The notes under the pieces are model-generated. The model was not told the origin of the DNA and ran no database searches. It saw only the letters and a program-made list of their open reading frames with translations. Below are positions 8,321-16,577 of a stretch of 35,175 nucleotides of DNA, piece after piece; the stretch's first letter is position 1; each line of letters opens with the position of its first letter. Source of the DNA: a virus. The translations under genes and the position numbers were made by a program. The DNA is taken from IMG/VR virus record IMGVR_UViG_3300032516_000090, positions 1 through 35,175 of that record. One strand, 5' to 3'.

Positions 8321-9310
8321 TTAAATATTACTGGATGGCACGATATTAGATGGTTATATAAGAATTACGCCAAATATGCGACAATAACGGCAAGCAATGA
8401 ATCCGCTATGGGGTTCAGTGACGCTTTTAAAGACTCACGATTAAGCCGATATGGAAGAACTACCGGAACGACTACCGATATACATGTTGATTTAGGCAGT
8501 CAATATTTTTTATCATATATCGCATTACTTGGAACTAACCTCTCTCAATATGCGACTATAATAGTATATGGAAATACTTCAAATGATTTTACCGGATATT
8601 TAGTATCATATGCATTAACACCGGCGGTTAATATTATTGACGTTATATCGGATGAAGATTATAATTCTGGTTATTTCAATCTTGTCGGTGCAGATTTTCA
8701 ATACATCGGCGGCAACGCTTCACCTACTAATTTTGATTATTTCCTTACCGATGAATTTGGAAATCAAATAGTTGATGAATTTGGAAACTCTGTATATGGT
8801 TTTATCTGGGTAATAGATACAACTGTTTATGATGTTACGGATGAGTTTGTAAATCAGATATGGGGAAACATTTATTCTTCTGGTTATAGATACTGGAAAA
8901 TATCAATTAGTGATCCGTTAAATTCAAGTGGTTACATTGAAATAAGTAAACTTTATTTCGGAGATTATTTGCAATTGCCGGGAATGTCAAGAGATCAGAA
9001 AATCCCAAAAGCCTCCACAAGCAAAGTGACAGAGTCAACCACTGGGCAATCTTACGGAGACAAGGGAATCACTTACAACTATGGTTCAATAACTTTTCCG
9101 TTTGTTGATGATGATGAGAAACTGCAAATAGATACCGCATTCGATGTAATAGATAAAGTCGAGCCTTTTATCATGATGATATGGGAAGAGGAGCTTGACG
9201 TTCAACCTGCTATTTATTCTTTGTTGACAACTGACCTTGACTGGCAGAGAATACCGGAGACAACTCCGAGAGTATGGTCGTTAAATTTTGGATTCAAGGA
9301 GACATTTTAA
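8321..9310 (+). CDS. distal tail (Dit-like) or tail-tip protein; start unresolved
   Basis: The first in-frame ATG is at 8408 (300 aa), without a Shine-Dalgarno. Yet the frame is open back to 8321, and residues upstream (DIRWLYKNYAKYATITASNE) read as the natural start of the following domain, which looks discoidin-like (LSRYGRTTGTTTDIHVDLG, then YIALLGTNLSQYATI). The C-terminus (PFIMMIWEEELDVQP) is consistent with a tail-tip protein. Directly after the tape measure this is the usual place for Dit. An ATG at 8317 overlapping the tape-measure stop is in another frame and ends after ten codons. A non-AUG start, a frameshift or a sequence error could be involved. Confidence 0.65.
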   Translation, partial: LNITGWHDIRWLYKNYAKYATITASNESAMGFSDAFKDSRLSRYGRTTGTTTDIHVDLGSQYFLSYIALLGTNLSQYATIIVYGNTSNDFTGYLVSYALTPAVNIIDVISDEDYNSGYFNLVGADFQYIGGNASPTNFDYFLTDEFGNQIVDEFGNSVYGFIWVIDTTVYDVTDEFVNQIWGNIYSSGYRYWKISISDPLNSSGYIEISKLYFGDYLQLPGMSRDQKIPKASTSKVTESTTGQSYGDKGITYNYGSITFPFVDDDEKLQIDTAFDVIDKVEPFIMMIWEEELDVQPAIYSLLTTDLDWQRIPETTPRVWSLNFGFKETF

Positions 9311-9883
9311 ATGTTAATACAAATCAATAAAGAAGTTGAATGTTGGTTCCCGATTGATGGATATAATGGATTTTATGAAATAAGCAATCTTGGAAATGTT
9401 AAAAGTCTTGGAAGAAAAGTACCAACAAAAGATGGTAAAATAAAGCATTTGAAGGAAAAAATATTAAAACCGCAAAAAGATGAAGCCGGTTATTTACACG
9501 TCGTACTGTGCAGAAAAAACATAAAAGACATAAGAAATGTCCATAGATTGATATGTGAATCATACCTTAAAGATGAAAATAAAAAAGGTCTTATAGTAAA
9601 TCATAAGAATGGAATAAAATATGATAATCGTTTAGACAATCTTGAATTTGTAACATACAGCCAGAATATAAAACACGGATTTGATGTTCTTGGAAGAAAA
9701 ATAGAAATGAAAACGCTTATGAAAAAAGTATCTAACTATGATCTTGACGGTAATAAAATTGGAACTTATAAATCAATAATGGAAGCATCAAGAATGACCG
9801 GAACACACGAAAGAAATATATCTTTTTGCATAAATAACCATAGAAAAACAGCAAACAAATTTATTTGGAAATTGGAGCGATAA
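9311..9883 (+). CDS. HNH homing endonuclease with NUMOD4 and NUMOD1-like domains
   Basis: 190 aa. N-terminal NUMOD4 signature (WFPIDGYNGFYEISNLGNVK). The central HNH part has VHRLICESYL, then VNHKNGIKYDNRLDNLEFVT, with the His, Asn and Asn residues of the beta-beta-alpha metal fold. The C-terminal DNA-binding segment (YDLDGNKIGTYKSIMEASRM) resembles NUMOD1. It starts directly after the upstream stop and ends one base before the next gene, splitting the tail-tip operon without damaging neighbours. That is typical of a free-standing homing endonuclease inserted between genes. Confidence 0.92.
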   Translation: MLIQINKEVECWFPIDGYNGFYEISNLGNVKSLGRKVPTKDGKIKHLKEKILKPQKDEAGYLHVVLCRKNIKDIRNVHRLICESYLKDENKKGLIVNHKNGIKYDNRLDNLEFVTYSQNIKHGFDVLGRKIEMKTLMKKVSNYDLDGNKIGTYKSIMEASRMTGTHERNISFCINNHRKTANKFIWKLER

Positions 9884-9884
9884 C

Positions 9885-10691
9885 ATGTCCGGAAGCCGTT
9901 TAAATAATTATTCAAGCATTGACAGCAACATTCTGGAAATGCAACTAACCGAAGATGCAAGTTTTATCGGGCAACATACAGTTTCGTTGACCAACTATAA
10001 AACAACAACCATTCCACAGATTGCAGCCGGTTCAAAGGTGGAAGTCTCTGGCGCGCTTTACGGTTTCAGTTCTGCGGAGTCTATCGGGGGCAGTGCTTCA
10101 GATGGTGTAAATTACATTGTCATTATACCAAACACGACAACTTGTACAGCCGAATGGAGACAAACGGCTCCTACATGGTCGGACGCTAAACAGGGGTATT
10201 ACGGAACTGGTGGAAGTGCTAATTATAGATACCTTAATTTTAAGATTACTAAGGTAGGAACAAGTTATACAAAACAGGTTTATTATTATGATGATAATGT
10301 TGTATTAAATCAAGCAGATATCACAACAGCTAATATCTTAACCGGAGTTATAGACTCATTAACCGTAACCGGAGATACAAATCTGTCATCTGGTAAAAAA
10401 ATCTATTATGATGGAGTTGGTCATTTCGGTTATGACATAACTGGTCAAGTAATGCGTTATAAAAATGTTAGTGTCGCAACGAATTCGTCTGGAATGGGAT
10501 ACGTTGCACATGGAATAGCAAATGGAAAAAGCAATATAATAAGAAATATATCCGGTATAACTGGAACGGTATCTGATATAGCTAGAGGTGTAATAAATTC
10601 GTCATTGATAACATTCAATGACACAAATATATACATAACTGGATCAGCTGCATCTACGCTTCACATATTTAATATTGAGTATTGGGCCTAA
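9885..10691 (+). CDS. tail-associated protein, possible receptor-binding or fibre component
   Basis: 268 aa with GGAG six bases before the ATG. Beta-rich and Gly/Ser/Thr-rich, with no recognised motif. The N-terminal 90 residues (EVSGALYGFSSAESI, YIVIIPNTTTCTAEW) could form a beta-sandwich; the middle has VYYYDDNVVLNQADI. The stop overlaps the start of the next tail gene (TAATG at 10689-10693). Location in the tail-tip operon is the main evidence. Confidence 0.55.
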   Translation: MSGSRLNNYSSIDSNILEMQLTEDASFIGQHTVSLTNYKTTTIPQIAAGSKVEVSGALYGFSSAESIGGSASDGVNYIVIIPNTTTCTAEWRQTAPTWSDAKQGYYGTGGSANYRYLNFKITKVGTSYTKQVYYYDDNVVLNQADITTANILTGVIDSLTVTGDTNLSSGKKIYYDGVGHFGYDITGQVMRYKNVSVATNSSGMGYVAHGIANGKSNIIRNISGITGTVSDIARGVINSSLITFNDTNIYITGSAASTLHIFNIEYWA

Positions 10692-12427
10692 TGTTTACAG
10701 ATAATAAAAAACAGAAAATAATACTCTATGAATACGGAATACCTAACCGAGTTCATGGGTTTATAAATTATTCCGGTGGGATTTATCAATCTCCAATATC
10801 TCCGGGTGTAATTGTAGTCACAGACGATAACGCAAACACCGGATATTATACAAATCAAAACGCTGTTATTTACAACGTGCAATCCATAACAGTCGATAAT
10901 ATGATTTACACTAAAGTCTTGTCAATTGCGGCACTTTACACACAAGACCGATCATGGTATTATGATAGCGTTACGACAATATTATATGTCAGATTTGCAA
11001 ACTATGATCCGCCACTATCTAAAGAAATCTACATAGGTATTGTTTACGGTTACAGCAAAGGATTATCTGATCCTGTTTTCGGTGATAAATACTATGAACA
11101 AAGAATTGAGTCTATTTTCGGAGTTAAGAAAAGCAAAGACCCGTTATTTTTCGGATTGCTTAAATTCTCATCCGGTTCTGTAAAACTGATTAACACCGAT
11201 GGAGCGCTTGATAATTGGGGCAATCTCAATTTATTCAGGCAACCATCTAAAATACTAATCGGAGAGGAGGGAGACACATACAGTGCATTAAAGCAGGTGT
11301 TTACTGGTATTATCGGGAATTATTCTTACTCATGGGATTCGATATCAATTAAGAATGATGATATCCGGTCAAACTTAACTAACCCGATACCATATAATCA
11401 ATATTTAGTTGCTGATTATGCTCAATTAAATACTTCAAATGTGGGAAAATATAAGCCTATTGCTTATGGAGACATTAGACACGGAATCTGTATTTGTGTT
11501 GATGAGATGACAACACCGGCACCGTTAACATATACATTTAGTTTTATGGATATTGAACATTATAGACCGACATCAACAGATAAAATATATGTAGAGGAGG
11601 TTGATGTCACAGCAAGTGCGGTTGTAACACTTGCAACTGCAACATTTACACTTCCAGCGGCAACGGTTGACGGAAAATTTTCAGATGTTACTATTACATT
11701 CAGAGGTGCTGATTTAGATAATGGAGTCGAGATAATAAAAGATATTATGCTCAAATATGCGGATGTTTCGTATATCGCTTCAAACTATGATTTAACCGAG
11801 GTAGCCGCTGCGGTAACGGTCGCAGGGGCAAGAAATACATCTTTATACGCTCATGAAAAGCAAGCTCTTAATAAGGCAATAGAACAACTCTGCATAGACA
11901 TTGACGGTTTATTTTTCGCCAAAGACAACGGTCTTTATACTGTCAGAATATACAGTGCAATCCGTACACCGGTTAAAACTATTTATAAGTATCAATGGAA
12001 AAGTGAACCTGATATAACAAACGATACAGATGAGTTTCTATCATCAGTTGATATTGATTATTCAAAAAATCAAAAATCAGGCGATTACATTACATACACA
12101 AATACTGTCTATGAATCTGGTGTAATTGACCTATATCATTCGACGCAATCGAAGACGATAAAAACAGGCTTGACGGATTCGGCATCTGCTGATTTAAAAT
12201 CAGAAGTAATAATGTCAACCTCTAAGCAGATTAAAGACATAGTTACACGATCAACTACTTTTGAACATTATGATTTAGAGATTATGGATTTTGTTTATGC
12301 AGATCCAAAATGTAGAATCAGCGGAACTGAATCACTTTCAATATGGGAAGTGATCGGAATTGATAAAAATTTAGACAATTGGAATATCAAATTAACATTA
12401 AGATATATTTCAGAAATACCAACATAG
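10691..12427 (+). CDS. large tail-tip / baseplate hub protein
   Basis: 578 aa from the ATG at 10691 that overlaps the upstream stop; a TTG at 10682 would add three residues. Segments such as SVKLINTDGALDNWG, KILIGEEGDTYSALKQVFTG and YSWDSISIKNDDIRSNL resemble hub-type tail proteins, where a small barrel interrupts a larger domain. The C-terminal part (about 400-570) contains a typical hub module (ALNKAIEQLCIDIDGLFFAK). It would connect the tube tip to the fibre encoded next. No peptidase or muramidase motif was found. Confidence 0.6.
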   Translation: MFTDNKKQKIILYEYGIPNRVHGFINYSGGIYQSPISPGVIVVTDDNANTGYYTNQNAVIYNVQSITVDNMIYTKVLSIAALYTQDRSWYYDSVTTILYVRFANYDPPLSKEIYIGIVYGYSKGLSDPVFGDKYYEQRIESIFGVKKSKDPLFFGLLKFSSGSVKLINTDGALDNWGNLNLFRQPSKILIGEEGDTYSALKQVFTGIIGNYSYSWDSISIKNDDIRSNLTNPIPYNQYLVADYAQLNTSNVGKYKPIAYGDIRHGICICVDEMTTPAPLTYTFSFMDIEHYRPTSTDKIYVEEVDVTASAVVTLATATFTLPAATVDGKFSDVTITFRGADLDNGVEIIKDIMLKYADVSYIASNYDLTEVAAAVTVAGARNTSLYAHEKQALNKAIEQLCIDIDGLFFAKDNGLYTVRIYSAIRTPVKTIYKYQWKSEPDITNDTDEFLSSVDIDYSKNQKSGDYITYTNTVYESGVIDLYHSTQSKTIKTGLTDSASADLKSEVIMSTSKQIKDIVTRSTTFEHYDLEIMDFVYADPKCRISGTESLSIWEVIGIDKNLDNWNIKLTLRYISEIPT

Positions 12428-12437
12428 GAGAATTACA

Positions 12438-13235
12438 ATGGCAAATAAGACAATAAACGATTTCACGCTTAAAGTTAACCCTGCTACAACGGACAGTATT
12501 TTAATACAAGAATCTGGAGGAACAACAAAACGATCATATGCAATAGGAAGAGGGCTGGGAGGAGTAGCGTCTAATACAGCATACGGAGTCGGAACTCTTG
12601 CAAGTTCAACTAGTGGAGCAGCAAACTGCGCTAACGGAGAGTATTCATTGTCATCTTTAACAACTGGTACGGGTAATTCAGCATATGGAGCTAGTTCACT
12701 TCTTGCTACAACTACAGGAGGATTAAATACTGCCATCGGTCTTCAAGCGGGAGATACTCTCACCACTGGATCAAATAACTCAATGATAGGACATAACGCG
12801 CAACCCTCTGCCGTTGGAGTATCAAATGAAATAACGCTTGGTAATGCTTCAGTTGACAAATTAAGATGTCAGGTTGATGTTACAGTGTTATCGGATGAAA
12901 GAGATAAAACTGAAATAGAAGAGATTGATTGTGGACTATTATTCATAAAAGAATTAAAACCAAAAAAGTATAAGATGAATCCGCGCGAAAGATACGAAGG
13001 CGTAAACGATGGAAGCAAAAAAGATAAAAACTTTAAAGTCGGATTTATCGCTCAGGAATTAAAAGAAGCTCAGTTAAAAACAGGAACAGAGTATTTTGCA
13101 CTTGTATCTGAAAGTAATCCCGACAAGCTAGAAGTTACATACTCTCATTTATATCCTGTTATAGTCAAAGCATTACAGGAATTACTTGTAAAAATTGAAA
13201 TCTTAGAAACTAAGATAGCAAAATTACAAAAATGA
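12438..13235 (+). CDS. tail fibre with C-terminal S74 chaperone (endosialidase-type) domain
   Basis: 265 aa with a good AGGAG site. The first half has head-like repeats with small residues (GNSAYGASSLLATTTGGLNT, AIGLQAGDTLTTGSNNSMIG), as in trimeric fibres with YadA-like stacks. From about residue 150 the S74 intramolecular chaperone signature follows: LSDERDKTEIEEID, FIKELKPKKYKMN, VGFIAQEL, VTYSHLYPVIVKALQEL, ending in a coiled coil. In this family the chaperone domain directs trimer folding and cleaves itself off before the conserved Ser of LSDERDK. This is the likely host-recognition fibre. Confidence 0.88.
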   Translation: MANKTINDFTLKVNPATTDSILIQESGGTTKRSYAIGRGLGGVASNTAYGVGTLASSTSGAANCANGEYSLSSLTTGTGNSAYGASSLLATTTGGLNTAIGLQAGDTLTTGSNNSMIGHNAQPSAVGVSNEITLGNASVDKLRCQVDVTVLSDERDKTEIEEIDCGLLFIKELKPKKYKMNPRERYEGVNDGSKKDKNFKVGFIAQELKEAQLKTGTEYFALVSESNPDKLEVTYSHLYPVIVKALQELLVKIEILETKIAKLQK

Positions 13236-13753
13236 ACTATTCATTTATGACATTAAAAGCCTTAATGATTGATTATAACCAGTTTAAGAAATCAAACTTG
13301 CAACCAGCGATTATGAAAGTATTAAACTGTGATTATGAAACAGCATTTGAGCTTGGAAAAAAACACTGTAATTTAATTTCTACATGGGCGATTTTGCTAT
13401 CACTTGAAGTTTATAGTAAAAGTTATGAATCGTTTTTTCGTGAACTCAGAAAAAAAGGTCTATGCTCTGAAAAAGGCGATATGTATATTGACAAGCCTGA
13501 ACTTTTTGAGAGACTTGGAATTAAATGTAATATCATTAAATATGATTCAATCCCTCCAGAGATAAAAGCCGGTGATTTATTTCAGATTGCAATAAATGAC
13601 AAAAGTCACTTTATGGCATCTGCGGGAGCTGAAGATGGAAATATTTATTTGTTTGATACTAATAATCGTCCATATGGCGCGGATTTAATAGACGCATTGT
13701 CTGTCAAAAATGATAAAATTACATGGTTGAAACGATACGAGAGGGCAATATAA
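13232..13753 (+). CDS. putative cysteine peptidase/amidase-like lysin (C39- or DUF261-like)
   Basis: 173 aa, overlapping the fibre stop (ATGA). A papain-like order of residues is visible: Cys46 in KKHCNLISTWAILLSLE at a helix start, His126 in DKSHFMASAG, and Asp142 in LFDTNNRPYG. This pattern fits small C39-like or DUF261-like proteins (the latter known from Borrelia plasmids/phages; my recollection, not searched). Immediately before a small membrane protein and a lipoprotein, it is the best endolysin candidate in the genome. The substrate cannot be read from the sequence. Confidence 0.5.
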   Translation: MNYSFMTLKALMIDYNQFKKSNLQPAIMKVLNCDYETAFELGKKHCNLISTWAILLSLEVYSKSYESFFRELRKKGLCSEKGDMYIDKPELFERLGIKCNIIKYDSIPPEIKAGDLFQIAINDKSHFMASAGAEDGNIYLFDTNNRPYGADLIDALSVKNDKITWLKRYERAI

Positions 13754-13932
13754 TGAAACTATTAAAAGCAATGTATGAAAGTTTAGGCAACTCAAAATCA
13801 CAGAGATTCTGGAGATTATTTTTAATCATGTGTTTAATTTCAGCAGTTTTAATTGTGGGATTTTACACCGATGCAATTAACATCGCTTTTAATTTTGGAT
13901 CTGATGCAGTCAAGGCGGTAGTTAATGAATAG
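13753..13932 (+). CDS. small membrane protein, holin candidate
   Basis: 59 aa. The ATG overlaps the upstream stop (TAATG) and has GAGAGGG upstream. One strong transmembrane segment (residues about 19-41, FWRLFLIMCLISAVLIVGFY) follows a basic N-terminus. Size, single helix and position after the putative lysin suggest a class III-like holin. The last codons overlap the next small gene. Confidence 0.6.
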   Translation: MKLLKAMYESLGNSKSQRFWRLFLIMCLISAVLIVGFYTDAINIAFNFGSDAVKAVVNE

Positions 13933-14080
13933 CCCAATAGTAAACACGGTTAAAATACCTGCTGAAATTTGGTGTAGAACATGCGGATATTTTCGCCCGA
14001 TTGTAAATCAAAATAAAGGTAAAGCTGAAGAGTTCAGGGAAAGAATAAATCTTAAAACACCGGATAACTTAAATGGATAA
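13925..14080 (+). CDS. 51-aa protein with one CxxC
   Basis: Starts inside the end of the holin candidate and ends inside the start of the lipoprotein gene, so all three are coupled. It contains IWCRTCGYFRP, a half zinc-knuckle, followed by a basic/acidic tail. It lacks a clear Shine-Dalgarno, but tight overlaps on both sides support translation. Function unknown. Confidence 0.5.
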   Translation: MNSPIVNTVKIPAEIWCRTCGYFRPIVNQNKGKAEEFRERINLKTPDNLNG

Positions 14081-14381
14081 AACACAATGGCGTATAATAA
14101 TAATGTTTTCACTTTTGGCTTTAATGTTCGCAATGCTGTGCGGGTGCCAACAATCTCCGAAACGTGAAAACTATCAATCTGAATTATCTTTTATGCTTGC
14201 TGATTGCAATTATAGAAATCAGCAAAACCCTTTAGCATGTGTAGAGCTTGCAAAGAGATATAATCAAAGGGATCTGAATAAAGAACAGCGCGAAATATTG
14301 AGCTTCTGCAAAGATAAGAATAATTATCCAGACGGATGGGATAACGAAAAGTGTAGAATGTTTTTAAAGCAGCGTGATTAA
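14073..14381 (+). CDS. lipoprotein of the lysis cassette (spanin-like candidate)
   Basis: 102 aa. N-terminal hydrophobic segment (IIIMFSLLALMFAMLCGCQQ) ends in a lipobox (L-C-G-C), so lipidation at Cys25 is likely. The mature part is polar with four more cysteines and little coiled coil. As the last gene of the late operon, after lysin and holin candidates, an outer-membrane spanin-like role is plausible if the host is diderm. Otherwise it could be a superinfection-exclusion lipoprotein. It is followed by a strong terminator. Confidence 0.6.
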   Translation: MDKTQWRIIIMFSLLALMFAMLCGCQQSPKRENYQSELSFMLADCNYRNQQNPLACVELAKRYNQRDLNKEQREILSFCKDKNNYPDGWDNEKCRMFLKQRD

Positions 14382-14420
14382 ACTGATGTATATCAAATTC
14401 ATATATAAACTCCTATTCCA

Positions 14421-14453
14421 ACTCCCCCTTTAATCGGGGGGAGTCCTTTTTTT
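14421..14453 (+). terminator. intrinsic terminator of the late operon
   Basis: ACTCCCCC (14421-14428) pairs with GGGGGAGT (14437-14444) and is followed by CC and seven T. It closes the plus-strand block in the convergent gap before the minus-strand genes. Confidence 0.92.
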
Positions 14454-14568
14454 ACTTAACAAGAATTATATTCCATCCAGTTATATTTAATATTATCTTT
14501 ATAATTAAAATATTAAAAACCCCGATAATAAAACCATATATGATAATGTAATAGAAATGTTTTTTCAT
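14452..14568 (-). CDS. 38-aa single-helix membrane protein
   Basis: GGAG lies eight bases before the ATG (14566-14568). The protein is almost entirely hydrophobic (HFYYIIIYGFIIGVFNILII), with Lys residues at both ends. It overlaps the end of the upstream zinc-finger gene and is the last gene of the early block. One of several mini-membrane proteins in this operon; function unknown. Confidence 0.6.
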   Translation of the reverse strand: MKKHFYYIIIYGFIIGVFNILIIKIILNITGWNIILVK

Positions 14569-14882
14569 TTTAGTAACTCCAATCTTTTTTTGTAATACTC
14601 TCTGTTATATTTCTTAATGTATTCTAAATTATCTAATTTCCATTGATGGTTTCTTTCTTTTTCTATCTCAATGTTTTTATCTCTCCATTTTTTAAATGCT
14701 TTTTTATTTGCATTCTTGCATTTATCAGATTGAAGGTACTTGCTTATTGATATTTTACCTTCAGCAGAAACACAATAAATGTCTTTTGAAATCTGAGCGT
14801 TTACGGCTCGACACTCAGAACAAACCCGACAATATTTATCAAGCTCTCTGCCACATTCACAGTATCTTAATTTAACAAGCAT
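14565..14882 (-). CDS. zinc-ribbon protein with basic helical tail
   Basis: 105 aa with GGAG upstream. The N-terminus has four to five cysteines (YCECGRELDKYCRVCSECR), a zinc ribbon. The rest is very basic and helical (KAFKKWRDKNIEIEKERNHQ, then YIKKYNREYYKKRLELLK). Such small phage proteins usually bind nucleic acid; some resemble free-standing pieces of HNH endonucleases, but no HNH residues are present. Confidence 0.65.
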   Translation of the reverse strand: MLVKLRYCECGRELDKYCRVCSECRAVNAQISKDIYCVSAEGKISISKYLQSDKCKNANKKAFKKWRDKNIEIEKERNHQWKLDNLEYIKKYNREYYKKRLELLK

Positions 14883-15082
14883 TCCACTAACTCCGGTACT
14901 TTTGAATTACAATGACAACTGCAACAAAATGCAGCCGTTGCCATATCTGTAAATAGTCCTTTTGTATTTTCCGACATCACTGAATTAAATTCAAGTATTA
15001 CCGGCGCACTGCATTTAATGCAATTATACTCCACTAATTCTTTTGTTAAATTACCGTTCTCAATAACTCCGACTATTTTCAT
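14867..15082 (-). CDS. 71-aa Cys-rich hypothetical protein
   Basis: Contains YNCIKCSAPVILEF and FCCSCHCNSKV, two CxxC-like knuckles that could bind one zinc ion. Good Shine-Dalgarno (GAGGGAAG). It overlaps both neighbours by a few bases, as in a compact early operon. Unrecognised. Confidence 0.6.
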   Translation of the reverse strand: MKIVGVIENGNLTKELVEYNCIKCSAPVILEFNSVMSENTKGLFTDMATAAFCCSCHCNSKVPELVECLLN

Positions 15083-15363
15083 TTCTTCCCTCTAAATTGC
15101 GGAAGAAATTCTTTCAGGGCTTGAATTGCTAAATAAAGTTTGTTCATAGCGGTTACTGATTCAATTAAATTAGCGTTATGACTGGAGTATGATTTATATA
15201 ATTCTTCCGCTTCATCAACCATGTTTTCAAGTTCTGCTTTGCGGATGTAACCGTTGTTTTCCATACTTCTTATAAAAAAATCGGGTGTAGTAGGTTTATA
15301 ATTAAGAATACAATCTTCATGTATTTGTCTTGCCATATCTTCTGTCATTTGTATTTTTTTCAT
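15079..15363 (-). CDS. 94-aa hypothetical helical protein
   Basis: GAGGAG precedes the ATG. All-helical, acidic to neutral (KAELENMVDEAEELYKSYSS). No recognised motif. The stop overlaps the next gene (ATGA). Confidence 0.6.
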   Translation of the reverse strand: MKKIQMTEDMARQIHEDCILNYKPTTPDFFIRSMENNGYIRKAELENMVDEAEELYKSYSSHNANLIESVTAMNKLYLAIQALKEFLPQFRGKK

Positions 15364-15373
15364 TGGGTTCTCC

Positions 15374-15577
15374 TCACAATATTTTTTTGTAAATCTCTAT
15401 AATCTTTTTATCGGATATTACCTTTACACCTTTAGCATAATTTATTAAATTACTTTCAGTTATTTTAGTTTTTTTTGATATCAACTTTCTGTTTTCTTTC
15501 ATACTAATAAAGCACATAAAGTCTTCTCTCAATCCTTTTAAATCAAGATCAATCTTTTCTATTATTTTTTTATTCAT
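15374..15577 (-). CDS. small helix-turn-helix protein
   Basis: 67 aa, AAAGGT upstream. The C-terminal half (SKKTKITESNLINYAKGVKV, then ISDKKIIEIYKKI) has the pattern of a Cro/CI-type helix-turn-helix with the recognition helix near NLINYAKG. The short length leaves no room for a dimerisation domain beyond the N-terminal helix. A Cro-like regulator of phage genes is possible. Confidence 0.5.
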   Translation of the reverse strand: MNKKIIEKIDLDLKGLREDFMCFISMKENRKLISKKTKITESNLINYAKGVKVISDKKIIEIYKKIL

Positions 15578-15665
15578 TTTTACCTTTCCAATACCCTATT
15601 TTATAACATAAAAATAATAATGCAAAATTTATTATTAAATACATTATAATTTCCACGATGTTCAT
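15570..15665 (-). CDS. 31-aa single-helix membrane protein
   Basis: AAGGA lies six bases before the ATG. One hydrophobic helix (IVEIIMYLIINFALLFLCY) followed by a basic tail. It overlaps the MazG-like stop upstream (ATGA) and the HTH gene downstream. Confidence 0.5.
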   Translation of the reverse strand: MNIVEIIMYLIINFALLFLCYKIGYWKGKNE

Positions 15666-15934
15666 TTCTTTCCTTCATAATAACCAGATTCCATACGGTC
15701 AAAAGTGCGTTTCTTTTTATTATCATATTCCTGTCTGATAAAAACAGATTCTACGTAAAACTGATCGCATAGAAATTTTATATCCGCAATTTCAGCATTT
15801 CCACCATAATAATCATTCTTCAAATACTTTTCCAGAAATTCCGCGCACTCTTCGGCGAGCTTTTTAACTTGATTTTTCTCCCCGAAATGGTTCATCACTT
15901 TTTTAAGATCTTCTTTTTCTTCATCTGAAAACAT
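15662..15934 (-). CDS. MazG-like nucleotide pyrophosphohydrolase family protein
   Basis: 90 aa, all-alpha. The metal-binding motif ExxE...ExxD is visible: KLAEECAEFLEKYL, then NAEIADIKFLCDQ. MazG-like proteins hydrolyse NTPs or alarmones to monophosphates and are common in phage early regions. The protein is short for the family but carries both halves of the motif. It starts in a TAATG overlap. Confidence 0.75.
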   Translation of the reverse strand: MFSDEEKEDLKKVMNHFGEKNQVKKLAEECAEFLEKYLKNDYYGGNAEIADIKFLCDQFYVESVFIRQEYDNKKKRTFDRMESGYYEGKK

Positions 15935-16092
15935 TATTTATACCGCCCTAAACATTCTTTTAATTTATCGCGGAGTTTAATTTCAATCACTGAATTATCG
16001 ATGATATAATTAACTTCATCTATTAGCTTTTTTATGTCAGTTTCGGGCTTTAATAACTCAATCACTGGTTTTTCTTTTTTAGGTCTGCTCAT
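15934..16092 (-). CDS. 52-aa hypothetical helical protein
   Basis: AGGAG lies nine bases before the ATG at 16090-16092. Basic N-terminus (SRPKKEKPVIELLKPE), then amphipathic helices. Overlaps the MazG-like start (TAATG). No recognised family. Confidence 0.55.
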   Translation of the reverse strand: MSRPKKEKPVIELLKPETDIKKLIDEVNYIIDNSVIEIKLRDKLKECLGRYK

Positions 16093-16093
16093 T

Positions 16094-16261
16094 TTACTTA
16101 ACTCCTGATTTTAAAACAACAATTTCAGAATATAATTCTTTGATAGTTGTTTCGTTTTGTTTCAATGCGTTCATAATAAATTTAATATTGCGTCGTTCTT
16201 CATGTCTGGTAATATACCAGACTAACAGAGTCCATGCGATAAGTCCGATAAAATAAATCAT
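16094..16261 (-). CDS. 55-aa single-helix membrane protein
   Basis: GGAGG upstream, ATG at 16259-16261. N-terminal transmembrane helix (IYFIGLIAWTLLVWYI) followed by a basic stretch (RHEERR) and a helical cytoplasmic tail. This membrane-anchor-plus-helix plan is also seen in the 52-aa protein at 23864-24022. Confidence 0.55.
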   Translation of the reverse strand: MIYFIGLIAWTLLVWYITRHEERRNIKFIMNALKQNETTIKELYSEIVVLKSGVK

Positions 16262-16545
16262 TGTTCTTTATCCTCCATATTTTCTATATTTTCTATTATT
16301 AAATCATAATATTCACAAACAAAACTATCATCAATATCAAATTCTTTTTCATCTTTACCTTTTGTAATAATCAGTTTAGCGTTTTCTTTTAACCAGTCTA
16401 TCTCCGCCGGTTCATCAGGATAGCAGTTTTCAGGGAGTGCAGAAGTGACTCCCCTTTCAGCGGGAATAAAAGAAATATCTTTAATTCTGATAAATAAATT
16501 TTCGCCTATTTCAACTTCTACTAATGGAATAATTATTTTTTTCAT
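16258..16545 (-). CDS. 95-aa acidic hypothetical protein
   Basis: Good GGAG site. The first half alternates strands (IIIPLVEVEIGENLFIRIKD), the end is very acidic (ENIENMEDKEQ). No family recognised; overlaps the downstream membrane-protein gene (ATGA). Confidence 0.6.
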   Translation of the reverse strand: MKKIIIPLVEVEIGENLFIRIKDISFIPAERGVTSALPENCYPDEPAEIDWLKENAKLIITKGKDEKEFDIDDSFVCEYYDLIIENIENMEDKEQ

Positions 16546-16577
16546 GTTGTATCTCCTTTTGTTTTAATAAAATAACA

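Noticed and set aside
14382-14451. tRNA or other RNA gene in the convergent gap
   Set aside because: Only the intrinsic terminator is visible; no cloverleaf could be drawn here or elsewhere in the window.
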